Assembly (NCBI GenBank): GCA_023255335.1
Contig: JALRIS010000018.1
Location: 1 to 37,873, forward strand
Direction: 5' to 3'
Length of the DNA stretch: 37,873 nucleotides
DNA from: Flavobacteriales bacterium
GTDB taxonomy: Bacteria; Bacteroidota; Bacteroidia; Flavobacteriales_D; CAJJDF01
Shown: in pieces, positions 26,108-36,595 of the stretch
How positions within the stretch are numbered: position 1 is the stretch's first letter
Layout of the letters: each line of letters opens with the position of its first letter
Program-made: the position numbers and the translations under genes
The notes under the pieces: model-generated
The model's database searches: none
What the model was told of the DNA's origin: nothing
The model's input: only the letters and a program-made list of their open reading frames with translations

Positions 26108-28879
26108 ATGGCGGTTAAAAGACTAAGTAAAATAGCAAAAGAGTTGAACGTTGGAATTTCCTCCCTTGTTGATCATTTGAAATCAAAAGGTGTGGAGATA
26201 GAGTCGAGCCCCAACACGAAAGTGGAGGAAGACGCATACAATATTCTACTCGAAGAATTTGAGGATGCTAAAATAGAAAAAGCCAAAGCCAAGGAAGTGG
26301 TTGCTAGCAGAGAGAAGAAGCCAGTTGTGGAGGAAACTCCTAAAGCTGAAGAAGAAGTAATAAAGGCCAAAGCGGAAGAATTAAAGAAACCTGAAGTTCT
26401 TGGTACAGTGGATCTTAATCTGAAGCCTAAAAAAGTAGAACCAAAAGAGGAGCCAACACCTGTGAAGGAAGAGCCAAAAGCGGAAGAAATTAAAAAAGAA
26501 GAGCCAAAGGCCGAACAACCCAAAAAGCAAGCCGAACCTAAAACAATAAAAGCCTCTGCAGCCAAGCTCGAAAAGCTTGAAGTACTCGGGAAAATAGATC
26601 TGGAGGCCACAAAAAAACCAAAGAAAAAGGAAGAGACTAAAGAGGAACCCAAAAAAGAGGAGCCTAAAGTAGAAGCAAAAAAAGCGGAATCTACTCCTGT
26701 AGAAGAAGAGGAGCCTAAAGTTGAAAAGAAATCGGAAGAAAAACCGAAAGAAGCTCAACCAGCAGATGACACTATCAAAGCCAAAGCAGATAGATTGACA
26801 GGAACTACTGTATTAGGTAAAATTGAATTGCCAGTTGAAAAAAGCAAAGAAAAGGCTAAACGAAAAAGAATTAAAAAAGTTAACATTGAAAAAACCATCA
26901 ACAGAGGTGGCGGAAACAAAGGCAATAACGACCAAAGAGGCAAAAAACCTCAAAAAGCAGAAATTACTCCAGAACAAATTCAAAAAGAGATTAAAGAAAC
27001 TCTTGCGCGATTGAGCGGAAACTCTGGAAAGAAAAAAGGAGATAAATACCGAAGAGAAAAAAGACAAGCAGTTGCCGAAAAAAGAGAGGAAGACTTACAA
27101 AAACAAGATGCTGAAAGTAAAATCTTAAAGCTAACCGAATTTGTAACCGTTTCTGATTTAGCATCTTTGATGAATGTAACACCAACTGAAGTAATTTCAG
27201 CTTGTATGTCATTAGGTATTTTTGCCTCAATTAACCAAAGAATTGATGCTGAAACGATCTCAATCATTGCAGATGAATTTGGATTTGATGTTGAATTTAT
27301 CTCTGCCGAAGACCAAATTGGGGTAGAAGAAGAAGAAATCATAGATGCCCCCGAAGATTTGGTGGATAGAGCTCCTATTGTTACCGTAATGGGACACGTA
27401 GATCACGGGAAAACCTCTTTACTAGATTATATCCGAGAAGCGAAAATTGCTGACGGAGAAGCAGGAGGAATTACCCAACATATTGGTGCCTACAAAGTAA
27501 CTGGAAAAGAAACAGGAAGACAAATCACCTTTTTGGATACACCAGGTCACGAAGCCTTTACTGCCATGAGAGCAAGGGGTGCGGCAGTAACGGATATTGC
27601 TATCATTATTGTAGCTGCCGATGATGCTATCATGCCACAAACGAAAGAGGCTATCAATCACTGTCAGGCGGCTGGCGTACCCATGGTATTTGCCATCAAC
27701 AAAATAGATAAGCCAGGAGCAAATCCAGACAACGTGAAAACCCAACTATCCGCTATGAACTTATTGGTAGAAGAATGGGGAGGAAAATATCAATCGATGG
27801 ATATTTCGGCAAAAACGGGACAAGGTGTAGAAGAATTACTTGAAAAAGTATTATTGGAAGCAGAATTACTGGAACTGAAAGCAAACCCAGATAGAAATGC
27901 ACAAGGAGCGGTGCTAGAATCTTCCTTGGACAAAGGAAGAGGATATGTTACCAATATCCTAGTGGAAAAAGGAACGTTACGAGTAGGAGACATGTTATTG
28001 TCTGGTCATTATTACGGAAAAGTAAAAGCCATGCACAACGAACATGGTAAAAAAGTGAAAGAAGTAGGACCAGCCACTCCAGTTTCCATTATTGGACTGA
28101 ACGGAGCGCCAAATGCTGGGGATAAATTCAACGTTCTTGAAGACGAAAAAGAAGCAAAACAAATTGCTACAAAACGTGAGCAACTCCAAAGAGAGCAAGG
28201 GGTAAGAACAAAGAAACACATTACATTAGAGGAGATAGGACGAAGACTTGCTATCGGAGATTTCAAAGAATTGAATGTAATTGTAAAAGGAGATGTAGAT
28301 GGATCAATCGAAGCCTTGACAGATTCCTTATTAAAACTCTCTACCGAAGAAATAGCTGTAAATGTGATTCACAAAGCAGTAGGAGCCATTTCCGAATCGG
28401 ATGTCTTACTAGCCTCTGCGTCTGACGCGATAATTATTGGTTTCCAAGTAAGACCTACTGCACAAGCCAGAAGAATTGCCGAAACAGAAGAAATCGACAT
28501 CAGGTTGTACTCGATTATTTACCAAGCTATTGAAGAAATGAAAGACGCAATGGAAGGAATGTTATCTCCAGACATTGTAGAAGAAGTTCTCGGAACGGCA
28601 GAGGTTAGAGATATATTCAAGATTTCTAAAGTGGGAACAATTGCAGGTAGTTATGTTCTCGAAGGAACTATCACACGAAGTGCCAAAGTAAGGTTGATTC
28701 GAGATGGAATTGTGATCTACAACGGAAAACTTGCCACTCTCAAAAGGTTCAAAGATGACGTGAAAGAAGTGAAATTTGGCTACGAATGTGGAATTGCACT
28801 AGAAAAGTTTAATGACTTACAAGTAGGCGATCAGTTTGAAGCTTATCACGAAGTAGAGGTTGCAAAAAAGCTAAAATAA
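26108..28879 (+). CDS. infB: Translation initiation factor IF-2
   Basis: [62 protein letters not shown]; Lys/Glu/Pro-rich N-terminal region. Confidence 0.98.
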   Translation: MAVKRLSKIAKELNVGISSLVDHLKSKGVEIESSPNTKVEEDAYNILLEEFEDAKIEKAKAKEVVASREKKPVVEETPKAEEEVIKAKAEELKKPEVLGTVDLNLKPKKVEPKEEPTPVKEEPKAEEIKKEEPKAEQPKKQAEPKTIKASAAKLEKLEVLGKIDLEATKKPKKKEETKEEPKKEEPKVEAKKAESTPVEEEEPKVEKKSEEKPKEAQPADDTIKAKADRLTGTTVLGKIELPVEKSKEKAKRKRIKKVNIEKTINRGGGNKGNNDQRGKKPQKAEITPEQIQKEIKETLARLSGNSGKKKGDKYRREKRQAVAEKREEDLQKQDAESKILKLTEFVTVSDLASLMNVTPTEVISACMSLGIFASINQRIDAETISIIADEFGFDVEFISAEDQIGVEEEEIIDAPEDLVDRAPIVTVMGHVDHGKTSLLDYIREAKIADGEAGGITQHIGAYKVTGKETGRQITFLDTPGHEAFTAMRARGAAVTDIAIIIVAADDAIMPQTKEAINHCQAAGVPMVFAINKIDKPGANPDNVKTQLSAMNLLVEEWGGKYQSMDISAKTGQGVEELLEKVLLEAELLELKANPDRNAQGAVLESSLDKGRGYVTNILVEKGTLRVGDMLLSGHYYGKVKAMHNEHGKKVKEVGPATPVSIIGLNGAPNAGDKFNVLEDEKEAKQIATKREQLQREQGVRTKKHITLEEIGRRLAIGDFKELNVIVKGDVDGSIEALTDSLLKLSTEEIAVNVIHKAVGAISESDVLLASASDAIIIGFQVRPTAQARRIAETEEIDIRLYSIIYQAIEEMKDAMEGMLSPDIVEEVLGTAEVRDIFKISKVGTIAGSYVLEGTITRSAKVRLIRDGIVIYNGKLATLKRFKDDVKEVKFGYECGIALEKFNDLQVGDQFEAYHEVEVAKKLK

Positions 28880-28889
28880 GCACAGAAAC

Positions 28890-29597
28890 ATGAGTAGGTT
28901 AAAGTCTATTTTCGCTTCCGGCAAATCAGCCTTTGCGACAAAGGATGAGCTAGCTACCTATTTTATCGCCCACTTTGGTGTTAAACCAAAAAAAATTGAA
29001 CTGTACAAGCAAGCGCTTACGCACAAATCAATTTCGGCCGACTTCAATAACGAAAGGCTAGAATATTTAGGAGACACGATACTTTCCGGTATCGTGTCTT
29101 CTTATTTGTACAAGAAATTTCCCGAAAAAGACGAAGGTGGACTCACTGTTCTTACCTCTAAAATTGTAACACGCGACAAACTGAACGAAATTGGTTCTCT
29201 CATCCAACTCAATGAGCATATCGTAGCAGTAGAATTTCAACGCGGGTACAAAAATATAGTGGGAAATGCTTTTGAGGCAGTAATTGGCGCAATTTTCTTG
29301 GACCAAGGATTCGATAAAACCGCAAAAAGTGTTTACCGTTCTCTCCTTCGGCATATTGATTTAATGGAACTCGATAAGACCAAAACAAACTTCAAAAGTG
29401 TGCTTATCGTGTGGGGTCAAAAAACAAATAATCAAGTTGTATTTAAAGGAAAGAAACTGCCAGAATCTAGTAAATACAAAAGTACGTTGTACATCAATTC
29501 CAAAAAAATTAGTTCGACTGCCAAAGACTCAAAAAAAGAAGCCGAACTCCACTTAGCCGAAAAAGCGCTAAAGAGTATGTTTGTGGATGAATTGTAG
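28890..29597 (+). CDS. rnc: Ribonuclease III
   Basis: ALTHKSI...NERLEYLGDTILSGIVSSYLYKKFP, GNAFEAVIGAIFLDQGF, C-terminal dsRBD-like region (KYKSTLYINSKKISSTAKDSKKEAELHLAEKAL). Confidence 0.92.
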   Translation: MSRLKSIFASGKSAFATKDELATYFIAHFGVKPKKIELYKQALTHKSISADFNNERLEYLGDTILSGIVSSYLYKKFPEKDEGGLTVLTSKIVTRDKLNEIGSLIQLNEHIVAVEFQRGYKNIVGNAFEAVIGAIFLDQGFDKTAKSVYRSLLRHIDLMELDKTKTNFKSVLIVWGQKTNNQVVFKGKKLPESSKYKSTLYINSKKISSTAKDSKKEAELHLAEKALKSMFVDEL

Positions 29598-29644
29598 AGG
29601 ACAAAAACTCTTTCTATGCACTATTCACAGAAAATTAATCTTTC

Positions 29645-29675
29645 TTGGATATTTCTTTGGAAAACCCTATTTTTA
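29645..29675 (+). promoter_or_regulatory. Putative promoter for the membrane pyrophosphatase gene (TTG-N20-TATTTTTA)
   Basis: TTG 29645-29647, 20-nt spacer, TATTTTTA 29668-29675 (one mismatch to TAnnTTTG), 33 nt upstream of the ATG at 29709. Confidence 0.5.
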
Positions 29676-29708
29676 GAAGTTAAACAAACTAAAAAAAACT
29701 ATATTCTT

Positions 29709-32132
29709 ATGGAAAAATTTATGATTTACTTGCCAATTGCATTAGCGGTAATAGGATTGATTTACATGCTGCTGAAGCGTGGATGGGTAATGAAGCAAGA
29801 TGCGGGAGACGGAAAAATGAAAGAAATTTCTGACCACATTTACGAAGGAGCATTGGCATTTTTGAAAGCTGAGTACAGACTACTTACCTTCTTTGTGATA
29901 GGTGCGAGTCTTGTGCTTGCTGGGGTTGCCTACTTTGTTGAAACAACCCATATCCTCATTATTCTCGCTTTCATAATTGGAGCTGTATTTTCGGCAGTAG
30001 CCGGAAACATGGGAATGAGAATTGCTACCAAAACAAATGTAAGAACAACACAAGCGGCAAAAACTAGTTTGCCTCAAGCGCTCAAAGTGTCTTTTGGGGG
30101 AGGAACAGTAATGGGACTTGGCGTTGCTGGGTTAGCAGTTCTAGGGCTTACCGCATTTTTTATTGCTTTCTTCCAGATTTTTATGGAAGGTGCTTGGACG
30201 AATACAGCCGACATGACAATTGTACTAGAAACCCTAGCAGGATTCTCACTTGGAGCCGAATCTATCGCATTATTTGCCAGAGTTGGCGGAGGAATCTATA
30301 CAAAAGCCGCAGATGTTGGAGCTGATCTTGTAGGTAAAGTAGAGGCAGGAATTCCAGAAGATGACCCAAGAAACCCTGCAACAATTGCCGATAATGTGGG
30401 AGATAATGTGGGAGACGTAGCCGGAATGGGAGCTGACTTGTTTGGTTCGTACGTTGCTACTGTATTAGCTGCCATGGTATTAGGAAACTATATTATTAAA
30501 GATATGGGCGGTGATATCACAGAATTTGGATTTGGAGGTATTGGACCCATTTTATTGCCAATGGCAATTGCAGGATTTGGTATTATTATCTCTATCATAG
30601 GAACTTTTTTGGTGAAAATTTCTTCCAATGATGCCAAAGAATCTCAGGTTCAAAAAGCACTGAACATTGGGAACTGGACCTCTATTGTGTTAGTAGCAGT
30701 AGCTTGTTTTGTTTTAGTAAAATGGATGCTACCTGAAACAATGAAAATGAACTTCTTTGGGGAAGGAACCAAAGAGGTGGCTTCTATTATGGTCTTTTAT
30801 GCAACCTTGGTAGGGTTAATCGTGGGAGGAGCAATTTCTTCCTTTACGGAGTATTACACAGGTCTTGGAAAAAAACCAATTTTGAATATCGTAAGACAAT
30901 CCAGTACTGGAGCTGGAACCAATATTATTGCGGGTCTAGCTACTGGAATGATTTCGACTTTCTCTTCTGTGTTACTATTTGCTGGAGCGATTTGGGCTTC
31001 GTATGCATTTGCAGGATTCTATGGAGTGGCAATGGCAGCCTCTGCAATGATGGCAACGACCGCCATGCAATTGGCAATTGATGCTTTTGGTCCTATCGCT
31101 GACAATGCTGGAGGAATAGCAGAAATGAGTGAACAAGAGCCGATTGTAAGAGAAAGAACCGATATTTTGGATGCCGTAGGAAATACTACTGCAGCTACAG
31201 GAAAAGGTTTTGCAATTGCCTCTGCTGCACTAACCGCCTTGGCGTTGTTTGCTGCTTACGTAACATTTACCGGAATTGATGGTATTAATATTTTCAAAGC
31301 ACCCGTGCTTGCTATGCTCTTTGTTGGAGGAATGGTTCCTGTGGTGTTTTCTGCCCTAGCAATGAATGCCGTAGGAAAAGCTGCAATGGAAATGGTAGAA
31401 GAAGTAAGAAGACAATTCAGAGAAATTGCAGGAATCATGGAAGGCACAGGAAAACCAGAATACGATAAATGCGTTGATATCTCTACAAAAGCTTCTCTCA
31501 AACAAATGTTGTTGCCAGGAATTTTAACCATCGGTTTCCCTATCGCAATTGTTTTAGTAGGAATAGCAATTTACGGAACCGAAGGAAGTCAATTAGTAGC
31601 AGAAATGTTAGGAGGATACATGGCCGGTGTAACAGTTTCTGGTGTACTTTGGGCTATCTTCCAAAACAACGCTGGAGGAGCCTGGGACAATGCCAAAAAA
31701 TCATTTGAAGCAGGTGTTGAAATCAACGGTGAAATGACCTACAAAGGTTCTGACGCACACAAGGCGGCAGTAACTGGAGATACGGTTGGAGACCCGTTTA
31801 AAGATACATCAGGACCGTCAATGAATATTTTAATTAAATTAACTTGCCTGATAGGATTAGTAATTGCTCCTATCTTGGGTGGACATACTTCTGAAGCTAG
31901 TCATGACATGACTACTTCTCATGCAATGGAAGTATCTGCTAACAATGCAGAGCAGGAAATGACCTCTGACCAACATGCTGTTGCCTTGGAATCTTTAACA
32001 GACGAAACTTTAATTTCCATGGAAAAAGACGGTGTTTCTGCCAAAGGAATGATTTCTGACGAAAGATATTACAGACTGCAAGACGACATACAAGCACAAA
32101 AGCAGGCAATGGAAGAAAGTACCATGGAATAA
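29709..32132 (+). CDS. hppA: Membrane-bound ion-translocating pyrophosphatase (K+-dependent type by motif)
   Basis: [137 protein letters not shown]. Start moved from 29616 to the Met at 29709. Confidence 0.96.
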   Translation: MEKFMIYLPIALAVIGLIYMLLKRGWVMKQDAGDGKMKEISDHIYEGALAFLKAEYRLLTFFVIGASLVLAGVAYFVETTHILIILAFIIGAVFSAVAGNMGMRIATKTNVRTTQAAKTSLPQALKVSFGGGTVMGLGVAGLAVLGLTAFFIAFFQIFMEGAWTNTADMTIVLETLAGFSLGAESIALFARVGGGIYTKAADVGADLVGKVEAGIPEDDPRNPATIADNVGDNVGDVAGMGADLFGSYVATVLAAMVLGNYIIKDMGGDITEFGFGGIGPILLPMAIAGFGIIISIIGTFLVKISSNDAKESQVQKALNIGNWTSIVLVAVACFVLVKWMLPETMKMNFFGEGTKEVASIMVFYATLVGLIVGGAISSFTEYYTGLGKKPILNIVRQSSTGAGTNIIAGLATGMISTFSSVLLFAGAIWASYAFAGFYGVAMAASAMMATTAMQLAIDAFGPIADNAGGIAEMSEQEPIVRERTDILDAVGNTTAATGKGFAIASAALTALALFAAYVTFTGIDGINIFKAPVLAMLFVGGMVPVVFSALAMNAVGKAAMEMVEEVRRQFREIAGIMEGTGKPEYDKCVDISTKASLKQMLLPGILTIGFPIAIVLVGIAIYGTEGSQLVAEMLGGYMAGVTVSGVLWAIFQNNAGGAWDNAKKSFEAGVEINGEMTYKGSDAHKAAVTGDTVGDPFKDTSGPSMNILIKLTCLIGLVIAPILGGHTSEASHDMTTSHAMEVSANNAEQEMTSDQHAVALESLTDETLISMEKDGVSAKGMISDERYYRLQDDIQAQKQAMEESTME

Positions 32133-32185
32133 AAACTGACTAAGTTCTCTGAGTAAAACAACTGAGAGTCAACTCAACACTATAC

Positions 32186-32220
32186 AAAACCGTCCCGAGC
32201 CATCGCGGACGGTTTTTTTT
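32186..32220 (+). terminator. Rho-independent terminator after the pyrophosphatase gene
   Basis: AAAACCGTCC-cgagccatcgc-GGACGGTTTT followed by a T tract. Confidence 0.9.
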
Positions 32221-32278
32221 GATTCCGGGTGTAGTAAGTTCGAAGAGTCAAATCCGTTATTCATCTCACAATTTATAT

Positions 32279-32286
32279 TAACTTTG
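32279..32286 (+). promoter_or_regulatory. Putative -7 element (TAACTTTG) upstream of the PurF-like gene
   Basis: Exact TAnnTTTG about 28 nt upstream of the ATG at 32315; no clear -33 TTG. Confidence 0.5.
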
Positions 32287-32314
32287 TACTCACACAAAAA
32301 AACAGTACCAGTTC

Positions 32315-34213
32315 ATGAGTGATTCAATCAAACACGAGTGCGGGATAGCCCTTTTGAGACTAAAAAAACCGTTAGATTTTTACCTCGACAAATACGGAAC
32401 TTCCTTTTATGGCTTAAGAAAAATGTATCTCTTAATGGAGAAACAACACAATCGTGGGCAAGATGGATCTGGATTGGCTAACATCAAGCTCGATATGGAG
32501 CCTGGTTCGCGTTATGTAAGTCGATCTCGGTTTACCGGCAACAACAACATTCAAGCAGTATTTAATCACATCAACAGAAGGTTTGATAATTTGACCGAAG
32601 AGCAACTCAACAACCCCGAGTGGCTTAAACAAAATGAAGCCTTCACAGGTGAGGTATTTTTAGGACATTTGAGGTATGGAACCTATGGCAAAAATAGCGT
32701 AGAAAATACCCATCCATTTCACCGAGCCAATAATTGGATGACAAAAAACTTAATCCTGGCCGGGAACTTTAATCTTACCAATGTAGACGAACTGTTTGAT
32801 GTTTTGGTGAAAATTGGTCAGCATCCGAAAGAAAAATCAGATACGGTAACAATATTAGAAAAAATAGGTCATTTCTTGGACGAAGAAAACCAACTTCTTT
32901 TTGATAAGTACAAAGCTCTGGGATATAATTACCAGCAAATTACTGAGCTCATAATGGAAAACATTGACATCCAGCAGATCTTAAAAAACTCCTCGGTAGA
33001 TTGGGATGGTGGATACGCCATGGCAGGAATTCTTGGTCATGGAGATGCCTTTGTTTTTAGAGATCCTAATGGAATAAGGCCAGCCTACTGGTACGAAGAT
33101 GATGAAATAGCTGTTGCTACCTCAGAACGTCCAGTGATTCAAACTGTATTTAATGTGCCTTTAGAGAAAATAAAAGAAGTAACACCAGGAAGTGCTCTTA
33201 TTATAAAGAAAAATGGCGAAGTTTCCGAAAAAGAAATCTTGACTCCTCGCAACAGAACTGCTTGCTCATTCGAACGAATTTATTTTTCTAGAGGAAGTGA
33301 CAAGGACATTTACCGAGAGAGAATAGAGTTGGGGAAAAAACTGGTTCCACAAATTTTGACTTCCATTGATCAAGATTTAAAAAATTCGGTGTTTTCATTT
33401 ATTCCTAATACCGCAGAAACTGCTTTTTACGGTATGATAAAGGGAGTAGATGCTCATTTGAATCAAGTAAAAATAAATGAAATACAAGCCCTAGGAGAAA
33501 ACAAAACTCCTGAAGCTCTGAGAGAAATTTTGGAGTTTACTTATCGGGCAGAAAAAATTGCAATTAAAGATGCAAAACTCCGAACCTTCATCACTCAAGA
33601 TGACGATCGAGACGATTTCGTGGCTCATGTTTATGATTTAACTTATGGAACCGTGAATGAAGGAGTGGATAACCTGATTGTGGTAGATGATTCTATCGTG
33701 AGAGGTACGACTCTCAGGACTTCTATCTTGAGAATGCTTGGAAGAATGAAACCCAAGAAAATTGTCGTTGTTTCTTCTGCACCGCAAATTAGATACCCAG
33801 ATTGTTACGGAATTGATATGAGTAAAATGGGAGATTTTATTGCTTTTCAAGCGGCCATAGCCCTACTAAAAGAGAGCGGAAGGCAACATATTATAGATGA
33901 TGTGTACAAGCGAAGTGTGGCACAAGCCACATTGCCCAAAGAGGAAATGAGAAACTTTGTAAAAGAAATATATGCACCCTTTACTCCTGATGAAATTTCG
34001 GCAAAAATAGCTCAAATCCTTAAGCCTGATGGAATGGATGAGATAGAAGTTGAAATCATTTATCAAACATTAGAAGGCTTGCATGCTTCGTGTCCAGAAA
34101 ATTTAGGAGATTGGTATTTCTCTGGAGACTACCCTACCCCTGGAGGAAACAAAGCGGTAAATCAAGCATTTATCAATTACTACGAAGGCAAGAATGTGAG
34201 AGCGTATTGCTAA
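32315..34213 (+). CDS. Amidophosphoribosyltransferase-type protein (PurF-like, Bacteroidota long form)
   Basis: HECGIALLRL N-terminal nucleophile Cys with short propeptide; MEKQHNRGQDGSGLANI; GHLRYGTYG; HPFHRANNWMTKNLILAGNFNLTN; FRDPNGIRPAYWY; ERIYFSRGSDKDIYRERIELGKKL; LIVVDDSIVRGTTLRTSILRML (PRPP-binding). Confidence 0.88.
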   Translation: MSDSIKHECGIALLRLKKPLDFYLDKYGTSFYGLRKMYLLMEKQHNRGQDGSGLANIKLDMEPGSRYVSRSRFTGNNNIQAVFNHINRRFDNLTEEQLNNPEWLKQNEAFTGEVFLGHLRYGTYGKNSVENTHPFHRANNWMTKNLILAGNFNLTNVDELFDVLVKIGQHPKEKSDTVTILEKIGHFLDEENQLLFDKYKALGYNYQQITELIMENIDIQQILKNSSVDWDGGYAMAGILGHGDAFVFRDPNGIRPAYWYEDDEIAVATSERPVIQTVFNVPLEKIKEVTPGSALIIKKNGEVSEKEILTPRNRTACSFERIYFSRGSDKDIYRERIELGKKLVPQILTSIDQDLKNSVFSFIPNTAETAFYGMIKGVDAHLNQVKINEIQALGENKTPEALREILEFTYRAEKIAIKDAKLRTFITQDDDRDDFVAHVYDLTYGTVNEGVDNLIVVDDSIVRGTTLRTSILRMLGRMKPKKIVVVSSAPQIRYPDCYGIDMSKMGDFIAFQAAIALLKESGRQHIIDDVYKRSVAQATLPKEEMRNFVKEIYAPFTPDEISAKIAQILKPDGMDEIEVEIIYQTLEGLHASCPENLGDWYFSGDYPTPGGNKAVNQAFINYYEGKNVRAYC

Positions 34214-34278
34214 CCCTCCCAGTTGGGCATGAACCGTGCTTGACTTTCAACAAAATTACATAGAAAATAGTACCCACA

Positions 34279-34312
34279 AAAAAGCCCTTCATTCTTGAAT
34301 GAAGGGCTTTTA
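34279..34312. terminator. Rho-independent terminator between convergent genes
   Basis: AAAGCCCTTCATTCTTGAATGAAGGGCTTT: near-perfect long stem with flanking A and T runs. Confidence 0.92.
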
Positions 34313-34332
34313 CTTTTTCTTATCAAGAGTTT

Positions 34333-36474
34333 TTACTCTCCCATTATGTTTACTCTTTCTCTGTTGTCTTCCATTCCAGACAATTCTTTCAATGCCTCAA
34401 ACGCTCTGTTTTTAGCATTCGCTCTTAACTGAGAAGTACCCGCAGTTTTCTGCTGATCAAAATTCTCTGGTGTTGCCACTGGGTTCTTCCCTTTCACTTT
34501 CACAACAAATACCCCAGAGTTTCCTGCAACAGGTTTAGATGTACCATTCACTTCCATTCCAAAAGCTGTACCAACTACTGCCGGTTCGTTTCCAATAGTA
34601 GTAATATTAGAGCTTGCAAGCGTTACATTTTCTGCAGATAATACCGAAGCATTTACTTTTCCAGCAATTTCTTCTAACGTAGCTCCAGACATTCTTCCTT
34701 TTAAGATTTCCGCTTTTTTCTTGTTCATTACTTCATACTCAATGGCATTCTTTAACGACTGGCTTAAATCTTCCCAAGAAGGAGTTCCTGCTGTGCTTCT
34801 TTTCAACAGATGCGCCACAGCGACAGTTCGTTCAAATACCAATTCATCTGAAATATCTCCTTCATCCGTATTTTTGCTAAATGCCCATTTCTTTACTTGC
34901 TCGAAATTAGTTCCAAACTCTGGCATATCTTTTTGAGTAATAAGTACGTCCTCTGCTGGTGTTACCGAAAGTCCTACCTTTGTGGCAGCAGATCTAAATG
35001 CAGAGTCAGATACATTGTTCTTATCAAATGACGTGATAAACTCAAGCGCTTTGTCTCTTACAGCATTAATTGTTTGTCTCGATCTTCTAATCTCGCTATC
35101 TACAGTTGCCACAACCAACTCTTTTTCCTCAGACTGTCGTCTTCCTAGAACTTCTATAATGTGAATACCAAACTGAGTTCTTGTTTGAGTAATAGTTCCA
35201 ACTGGCTCTTCAAAACTTACTTTTGTAAACTCTGGCACCATAGTCTTCTCATCAAACCACTCGTACTTTCCACCTTTTTCTTTGGACCCCAAATCGGTAG
35301 AAAACTTCTCCACAGCATCTTCAAATCCTCTTCTGTTTCTTTTGAGAGCTTTTACAAGGCTATCTGCTCTTTCTTGTTGTACTTGCTGATTAGGATATTC
35401 TCTATTTCCTAACAAGATGTGACGTACCTCCGCTTCTTTCTTGAAGCTATTCTTCAATACTTTTGAAATCTTGAAATAATCTCCGTCTCTGTATGGGCCA
35501 ATCACATCGCCATTTTGAGCATTGTTCACAATCGAATCAATCTCTGAAGGGAAGTTACCTGCACCAAAATCAGTGTTTTTAGTGTCGCTATTGTTCACCA
35601 CAAATGCCGTATCATTTTTGGCTTCTTTGAATAATTCCACTCGATCTTCTAAGTATTCTCTTGCTGCGAATAAATCATCTTCGGATGGAGCAATTTCAAA
35701 CTCTACGAATTGAAAAGAAATTTTGTCTTTTTGTTTGTATTGTTTCTCGTTTTTGTGCTCCTCGTAATAAGCCTTCATCTCGCTTTCAGTCACTCCAGCT
35801 TCTTCCATCGTTACAGATGAAAATGGGGCATGAACAAAATCAAAACTCACCGTACTTCCATTTGCTTCAAAAGATTTTTTTGCTTCGTATGAAGTTACGT
35901 ACAATCCTTTTTCCAACATATTGAAATACTTCTTTTGCAACTGAGATTTTTCTGCTTGTTCTCCAATAATGTTTTCAAAAAAGAATTGAAAACCTGGATT
36001 TTGCAGGTAAGCTGGTAGGAGTCTGTTCAGTGAGTCTCTGCTAAATTTTCTGTCAGGACCAAGAAAAAATCCGTAAGGCTCATACAACTGACCATCTACG
36101 TTATTTCCTTGTAATAAATCATTGAATTCTTCGTCTGTTACTTCTATTCCCAATTTGTCATACTCCGCCTGAAACATTTGTTGGTTGAGGTATTGGCTTA
36201 GGTAATTTTCGGTAAGTTGTTGCTTCATCGATGAAGGTGCTGGCTGACCGTTCAGCGCTTGAAACGCTCTGTTTGTTTTTTCAAACTCCGCTTCTACCAT
36301 TTGTTGGTAATCCAAGCTTGTAATTTCTTCACCGTTCACTGTTGCGATTGCCGCTTGCTCAATTGCTCCACCACCTCGAGACAATGTGTCGCCTAAGATG
36401 AATGCAAGCATTCCTACTACAATTACTACAACTAATAGCCAAGATCTTTTTCTAATTTCTCCAATTGCTGCCAT
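34333..36474 (-). CDS. Membrane-anchored peptidylprolyl isomerase, PpiD/SurA-like
   Basis: N-terminal anchor SWLLVVVIVVGMLAFILGDTLS, SurA_N-like segment, parvulin rotamase region AEVRHILLGNREYPNQQ...FEDAVEKFSTDLGSKEKGGKYEWFDEKTMVPEFTKVSFEEPVGTITQTRTQFGIHIIEVLGR. Confidence 0.92.
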   Translation of the reverse strand: MAAIGEIRKRSWLLVVVIVVGMLAFILGDTLSRGGGAIEQAAIATVNGEEITSLDYQQMVEAEFEKTNRAFQALNGQPAPSSMKQQLTENYLSQYLNQQMFQAEYDKLGIEVTDEEFNDLLQGNNVDGQLYEPYGFFLGPDRKFSRDSLNRLLPAYLQNPGFQFFFENIIGEQAEKSQLQKKYFNMLEKGLYVTSYEAKKSFEANGSTVSFDFVHAPFSSVTMEEAGVTESEMKAYYEEHKNEKQYKQKDKISFQFVEFEIAPSEDDLFAAREYLEDRVELFKEAKNDTAFVVNNSDTKNTDFGAGNFPSEIDSIVNNAQNGDVIGPYRDGDYFKISKVLKNSFKKEAEVRHILLGNREYPNQQVQQERADSLVKALKRNRRGFEDAVEKFSTDLGSKEKGGKYEWFDEKTMVPEFTKVSFEEPVGTITQTRTQFGIHIIEVLGRRQSEEKELVVATVDSEIRRSRQTINAVRDKALEFITSFDKNNVSDSAFRSAATKVGLSVTPAEDVLITQKDMPEFGTNFEQVKKWAFSKNTDEGDISDELVFERTVAVAHLLKRSTAGTPSWEDLSQSLKNAIEYEVMNKKKAEILKGRMSGATLEEIAGKVNASVLSAENVTLASSNITTIGNEPAVVGTAFGMEVNGTSKPVAGNSGVFVVKVKGKNPVATPENFDQQKTAGTSQLRANAKNRAFEALKELSGMEDNRERVNIMGE

Positions 36475-36595
36475 TCTTGTTCTCTTTTGTTTAAAATTTA
36501 AGAGGCGAATATACGATTAGTTTGCGAAAAACCCTCGTTAAAACACCTGAAAAATGATTGGTTTTGAGGTCTGTCACCTCATTTTTTTTAATTCA

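Noticed and set aside
26173-27342. Several minus-strand ORFs of 62-159 aa opposite infB
   Set aside because: Low-complexity Phe/Ser-rich translations are the reverse complement of the Lys/Glu/Pro-rich IF2 N-terminal region; not credible genes.
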